Assembly (NCBI RefSeq): GCF_023278565.1
Contig: NC_064678.1
Span: forward strand, 5,580,001-5,644,000
DNA: 64,000 nt
Direction of reading: 5' to 3'
Source of the DNA: Colletotrichum lupini
Taxonomy: Eukaryota; Ascomycota; Sordariomycetes; Glomerellales; Glomerellaceae
Both the position numbers and the translations under genes were made by a program. Position 1 is the first letter of the stretch. Each line of letters opens with the position of its first letter. The notes under the pieces are model-generated. The model did not search any database, was not told the DNA's origin, and saw only the letters and a list, made by a program, of their open reading frames with translations. This document shows, piece after piece, positions 62,936-64,000 of the stretch.

Positions 62936-64000
62936 GGTGGGTTTGGGGCGGATGCGAAACTAGTGGGTGATGATGTAGAGTAGATTAGGAGAATCCGGCG
63001 CAATCGAAACAGGCCTCGGCCTGGGCTAACGGGAGGAAGAGAATTTGCGAGATAAATGTGAGGGGGCGAGACGATGTCGAAGGAGTGTTGCGCGCGGGGC
63101 GATATTAGAAAAGTCGATGGGTTGTAAGGTAAGGTCAAGGTTTCTTGAAAGAGTACGAACGTAAGGAGGGAACCTGTGGTAAGGTATGGTGAGGTAAGAA
63201 AGGCAAGCAGGGTAATTGACCACGGTTCGGGACGGGTACGAAGTACGGGCAGAAAAGCAGGTGTTTCGCACGCAAGAAAGAGCCCACGACGTAATACACA
63301 CCACCGTAAGGCAAGGTACCTAAGCAGCGTGGCAGCTAAGGTACCTAACCAACGACAAACTGGGCTGGGCTCGATTGGGATAGGGAGGATGCGCACACAA
63401 AGTCCGGCTTCTGGGCAAACCAATTCCTCTCCAGACTCCCACTCTCACTCTCAGTTTCGGGCAGTCCAGGCCAGTTTTCATTAAGGTACACTCTAGACTC
63501 TCTAGCCCCCCAGTGGCCCCCTTACAAGTTTAGCGGACGGTCAATCGGAGTCGCGCTCTGGGGCCTCGGGCCTCCACTCGCAGCTTCCCTTGGGAACTTG
63601 GGGCAGGGGTGGTTAATCCGGGCCCGGGGGTTTGATTGATCATGTTCATCCACTAAAAGTGGAAGGGACCCCTTCATGTGGCGCTTCTAATTATACCAGG
63701 TACTATGACGGTACTTGGCTCTGTCGACGAACCTATGCAGTACCTGTATTGTCTTCAGTCTTTGAAGGAAGGAACTTATTGGTGTCTTGACAGCTCTGGA
63801 CGAACTAGACCTGATTCTAAATTCAAGATAGAATCCAACGAAGAGATAGGGACAGAGAGAAACATCAATTAGGTACTTACGTTACCTGGCAAAGCATGAG
63901 GAATAAAGAGCTCCAGAGTCCGTGTTGTCGGTCCCTCCCGCGCTCCAGCCACTGCCAGGTCGCCCCTCTATCCACAGCTCTCATCGGAGAAGGCACCTGC
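62936..64000. other. Promoter of VAP gene and right edge
   Basis: 1.06 kb. 63308-63350 has two TAAGGTACCTAA-type motifs about 25 bp apart. 63495-63530 contains CCCCAGTGGCCCCC, similar to the GGGCCACTGGG unit at the far left of the window. No gene is supported. Confidence 0.5.

Overview
This window is nuclear DNA of a filamentous ascomycete (Pezizomycotina, most likely a Sordariomycete). The protein genes are split by short introns, mostly 50-150 nt, with GTRNGT donors, CTAAC-type branch points and YAG acceptors. Several products are typical of moulds: a SepH/Cdc7 septation kinase, a fungal Ice2, and a cytochrome b5-acyl-CoA dehydrogenase fusion. Transposons in the AT-rich block carry C-to-T decay at CpA sites, the mark of repeat-induced point mutation (RIP). 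I rebuilt exon models by hand from splice signals and reading-frame continuity. Every spliced model listed sums to a whole number of codons. No tRNA, rRNA or CRISPR was found.

Layout. 1-13.1 kb holds four genes: a flavin amine oxidase (minus), a multi-pass membrane protein (plus), the cytochrome b5-acyl-CoA dehydrogenase (plus), and a seven-zinc-knuckle CNBP/Gis2-type protein (minus). A 230-bp near-pure poly-C tract lies between the last two. 13.2-28.7 kb is a gene desert. It holds a 345-bp inverted-repeat element and a nested transposon complex. A hAT-type element (8-bp target duplication) is split by a 5.93-kb Ty1/copia retrotransposon with identical LTRs, an intact 1415-aa Gag-Pol and a primer site matching the initiator-tRNA anticodon arm. 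A second, internally deleted hAT copy lies 370 bp downstream and preserves the empty copia insertion site.

28.7-64 kb returns to ordinary gene density: a Ctp1/Sae2/CtIP repair factor, a Ubp3-type deubiquitinase, a DUF952 protein, the SepH kinase (10 exons, 1434 aa), a conserved protein of unknown function, dihydrofolate synthase, a DUF218/YdcF-like protein, an alpha/beta hydrolase, Ice2, a small secreted protein, sphingolipid delta-4 desaturase and a VAP/Scs2 protein.

There is no operon logic or metabolic cluster. There is a loose concentration of endoplasmic reticulum and lipid functions at the right end (Ice2, delta-4 desaturase, VAP), and three divergent gene pairs share promoters. The main interest is the nested, precisely resolvable transposon history and the unusual features of the copia element.
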